The position numbers and the translations under genes are program-made. The notes below the pieces were generated by a model. The model searched no databases and was not told the DNA's origin. It saw only the letters and a list, made by a program, of their open reading frames with translations. Source: UBA2108 sp002713215 (GTDB taxonomy: Bacteria > Bacteroidota > Bacteroidia > Flavobacteriales_G > Salibacteraceae). From it: DNA of 64,000 nucleotides. The stretch is from NCBI GenBank assembly GCA_937891015.1, contig CALAPY010000063.1, positions 1 to 64,000 of the forward strand, in the 5' to 3' direction. Positions 61,478 to 64,000 of this stretch are shown here, in pieces; position 1 is the stretch's first letter, and each line of letters starts with the position of its first letter.

Positions 61478-61532
61478 CTATTGCCCGCCTATATAAAAGG
61501 CTACTTTTACAGGTTGGTTTTAAAGGTAAATT

Positions 61533-63851
61533 ATGCGTAAAGTAAGTAGGAAGGAAGCTCTTGATTATCACGCCCAGGGAAGAAAAGGAAAAATCGAGGT
61601 AAAGCCTACAAAACCTTACACATCACAGCGAGATTTATCACTGGCTTATTCACCTGGAGTTGCTGAACCATGCATGGCTATCGCTGATAATAAGAGTAAA
61701 GTTTTTGATTATACAGCCAAGGGAAACTTGGTGGCAGTTATTTCCAATGGAACGGCCGTATTAGGCCTTGGTAATATTGGCCCCGAAGCAAGTAAGCCGG
61801 TAATGGAAGGAAAGGGCCTTCTGTTTAAAATATTTGCCGATATCGATGTTTTTGATATTGAGGTAGATGCAACCAATATTGATGAATTTGTAAAAACCGT
61901 AAAAAACATTGCACCAACTTTCGGAGGGATTAACCTGGAAGACATTAAAGCACCAGAAGCTTTTGAAATTGAAAGAAGGCTTAAGGAGGAACTGGAGATG
62001 CCCGTAATGCATGATGATCAGCATGGAACTGCTATTATTTCGTGCGCAGCTTTGTTGAACGCCTTGGAGCTTTCCAATAAAAAAATTGAAGATATTTCCA
62101 TAGTGGTTAGCGGAGCAGGTGCAGCTGCGATTTCTTGTTGCAAGCTTTACCTTGCACTTGGGGCAAAGCGTGAAAACATAATTATGTGTGACAGCAAAGG
62201 GGTAATCAAACCTTCTCGCGGCAATTTGGATCAATATAAAAGCCTTTTCGCCAATGAAGTAGAACCAAATACCTTGGCTGAAGCCATGGTTGGTTCAGAT
62301 GTTTTTGTTGGTCTGTCCAAAGGGGATATTGTCGATAAGGAAATGGTAGCCAGCATGGCAAAAGACTGCATTGTTTTTGCTTTGGCTAACCCTACTCCTG
62401 AAATAGGATATAAACAAGCAATATCGGTACGGGATGATATTATAATGGCAACTGGTCGTTCGGATCATCCCAATCAGGTGAACAATGTAATTGGGTTTCC
62501 TTTTATTTTTAGAGGAGCACTTGATGTTCAGGCTACAGCCATTAACGAGGCAATGAAATTAGCTGCAGTTAAGGCAATTGCTAACCTGGCTAAAGAGTCT
62601 GTTCCTGAAGAAGTGAATCTTGCTTATAACGAAAGAAACTTAAGTTTTGGACGGGATTTTATCATTCCCAAACCACTTGACCACCGCTTATTAACTTGTG
62701 TAGCTCCGGCAGTAGCGAAAGCTGCAATTGAAAGTGGAGTTGCTAAAAAAACAATCGAAGATTGGGATGCCTACAAAGAGGAGTTGGAGCATCGCCTTGG
62801 ACTGGACAATAAGCTAATGAGTAGTTTGGTAGAACGTGCTAAAAAGGATCCGAAAAAAGTCGTGTTTGCGGAAGCAGATAATTATAAGGTTCTTCGTGCT
62901 GCTCAGACCGTTAAAGATGAAGGAATTGCAGAACCTATTTTATTAGGGCCCAAAGCTAAACTGGAAGCGCTGATAGAAAAATACGAGCTGGAATTGGATG
63001 GAGTTCCCATTATCGATCCAAGGAGTGAGGGGGAAATGCCTAACCGCGAAAAGTACGGTCATATTCTTTATAACCAGAGAAAAAGAAAGGGCTATACTTT
63101 ACCTGAAGCAATAAAAGCTATGCGAGAGCGTAACTACTATGGATGTGTTATGCTGAAACAAGGAGACGCCGATGCACTAATTTCAGGTATTAGCAGGAAC
63201 TATCCGGATACATTGCGCCCTGCATTACAGATTATTGGAAGAAACCCAAAAAATAAAACCATAGCAGGTATGTATTTGCTCAATACCAAGAAGGGACCTT
63301 TGTTTCTTGCAGATACAACAATAAACCTGCATCCAACGGCCCGTCAGTTGGCAGATATTACAACGCTTACGGCTGAAGCAGTTAGTTTGTTCAACATTAA
63401 GCCAAAAATTGCGTTGTTGTCTTATTCCAATTTTGGCTCATCCAAGGGAGACGAAATCGATGTGATTAAAGAAGCTGTTTCCATTTTACATCGGGAAAGG
63501 CCAGATGTAATTGCAGATGGTGAAATTCAGGCCAACTTCGCATTGGATATTGCAAAACGAAAAGAACTTTTTCCTTTTTCATTATTGGCGAAGCATAGGG
63601 TGAATACGCTAATATTTCCAAACCTCTCTTCAGGAAATATTGCTTATAAATTCATTCAGGAAATGAGCGACATTGAGACAATTGGACCTGTTCTTTTAGG
63701 AATGAAAAAACCGGTACATGTGCTTCAGTTAGGGTCTTCCGTAAGGGAAATCGTAAATATGGTAACCCTGGCAGTGGTTGATGCACAAATGAAAAAGCGG
63801 AACATAAACATGTTAAGTGACATTGATGAAAAGTTGGATACATTGATATGA
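61533..63851 (+). CDS. maeB: NADP-dependent malic enzyme with phosphotransacetylase-like domain
   Basis: The 772-residue enzyme oxidatively decarboxylates malate to pyruvate. The malic enzyme domain (~1-425) has SLAYSPGVAEPC, the DDQHGTA metal site and the nucleotide-binding VVSGAGAAAISC. The C-terminal half (~430-770) is a phosphotransacetylase-like domain (AEADNYKVLRAA, GQLADITTLTAEAV-type strands) that in the E. coli homolog is regulatory and not catalytic. The stop TGA overlaps the ruvA ATG (ATGA), coupling the two genes. Confidence 0.96.
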   Translation: MRKVSRKEALDYHAQGRKGKIEVKPTKPYTSQRDLSLAYSPGVAEPCMAIADNKSKVFDYTAKGNLVAVISNGTAVLGLGNIGPEASKPVMEGKGLLFKIFADIDVFDIEVDATNIDEFVKTVKNIAPTFGGINLEDIKAPEAFEIERRLKEELEMPVMHDDQHGTAIISCAALLNALELSNKKIEDISIVVSGAGAAAISCCKLYLALGAKRENIIMCDSKGVIKPSRGNLDQYKSLFANEVEPNTLAEAMVGSDVFVGLSKGDIVDKEMVASMAKDCIVFALANPTPEIGYKQAISVRDDIIMATGRSDHPNQVNNVIGFPFIFRGALDVQATAINEAMKLAAVKAIANLAKESVPEEVNLAYNERNLSFGRDFIIPKPLDHRLLTCVAPAVAKAAIESGVAKKTIEDWDAYKEELEHRLGLDNKLMSSLVERAKKDPKKVVFAEADNYKVLRAAQTVKDEGIAEPILLGPKAKLEALIEKYELELDGVPIIDPRSEGEMPNREKYGHILYNQRKRKGYTLPEAIKAMRERNYYGCVMLKQGDADALISGISRNYPDTLRPALQIIGRNPKNKTIAGMYLLNTKKGPLFLADTTINLHPTARQLADITTLTAEAVSLFNIKPKIALLSYSNFGSSKGDEIDVIKEAVSILHRERPDVIADGEIQANFALDIAKRKELFPFSLLAKHRVNTLIFPNLSSGNIAYKFIQEMSDIETIGPVLLGMKKPVHVLQLGSSVREIVNMVTLAVVDAQMKKRNINMLSDIDEKLDTLI

Positions 63852-64000
63852 TTGAATATTTAAAGGGGAGATTGATTGAGAAAAATCCAGCCTATGCAGT
63901 GCTGGAATGTGATGGGGTAGGATATTATGTCAATATTTCGGTCAACACCTTCGAATCTATGGGTTCAGAAGAATTGACCAAGCTATATATTCATGAAGTT
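63848..64000 (+). CDS. ruvA: Holliday junction DNA helicase RuvA (3'-partial)
   Basis: The first 51 codons run off the right edge of the window. They begin MIEYLKGRLIEKNPAYAVLE, then DGVGYYVNIS, the OB-fold domain I of RuvA that binds the Holliday junction. The start ATG overlaps the maeB stop. Its partner ruvB lies ~9 kb to the left, not adjacent as in gammaproteobacteria. Confidence 0.9.
   Translation, partial: MIEYLKGRLIEKNPAYAVLECDGVGYYVNISVNTFESMGSEELTKLYIHEV

Overview
This 64 kb window is from the chromosome of a Bacteroidota bacterium, most likely of the Flavobacteriales or a related gliding, aerobic lineage. The evidence is a giant SprB-repeat surface protein with a type IX secretion (T9SS) type B sorting domain beside a PorP/SprF partner, a second T9SS type A cargo, a complete alternative complex III operon fused to cytochrome oxidase genes, the long form of IspG, and promoter -7 boxes of the Bacteroidota form TAnnTTTG in front of many genes. 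No rRNA, CRISPR array, prophage or insertion sequence with a transposase was seen. One tRNA (Arg, CCT anticodon) is present.

Layout. 1-9.3 kb: the 3' part of the giant adhesin (open at the left edge) and its SprF-like partner. 9.3-25.2 kb: housekeeping and envelope genes: pabB-hemH, an RluB-type pseudouridine synthase, an AsmA-like protein, a CDF metal transporter followed by a tiny Lys/Cys-rich protein, an isochorismatase-fold hydrolase, a T9SS cargo, ispG, a CHASE2 membrane protein diverging from a FecR/TPR-like secreted protein, and an LD-carboxypeptidase. 25.2-27.2 kb: metG. 27.28-31.52 kb: an accessory island. It starts with a GIY-YIG nuclease gene wedged between a broken copy and the intact copy of tRNA-Arg. 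It continues with three gene units (HxlR regulator plus oxidoreductase, membrane protein, ankyrin protein) separated by attC-like inverted-repeat sites. It ends at a decayed tyrosine recombinase, so the whole reads as a relic integron-like cassette array. 31.7-37.3 kb: START-domain protein, an arsenosugar gene pair (arsS and an AhpD-like protein), a histidine kinase and a MORN-repeat protein. 37.3-41.9 kb: rimP-nusA-infB. 42.0-53.9 kb: a SPOR protein diverging from actABCDEF-coxB-coxA. 54.0-56.0 kb: ruvB-queG. 56-60.7 kb: an envelope operon transcribed leftwards (TlpA-like thioredoxin, DUF6029-like protein, two tandem Omp28 lipoproteins, beta-barrel protein). 60.7-64 kb: a cysteine-free sirtuin, maeB, and the first 51 codons of ruvA.

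How it works together. The respiratory block moves electrons from menaquinol through ActABCDEF to the cytochrome c oxidase subunits encoded directly downstream. The adhesin, SprF partner and type A cargo rely on a T9SS encoded elsewhere. The parts most worth a second look are the cassette-like island with its dead integrase, and the tRNA-Arg/GIY-YIG arrangement at its left edge.
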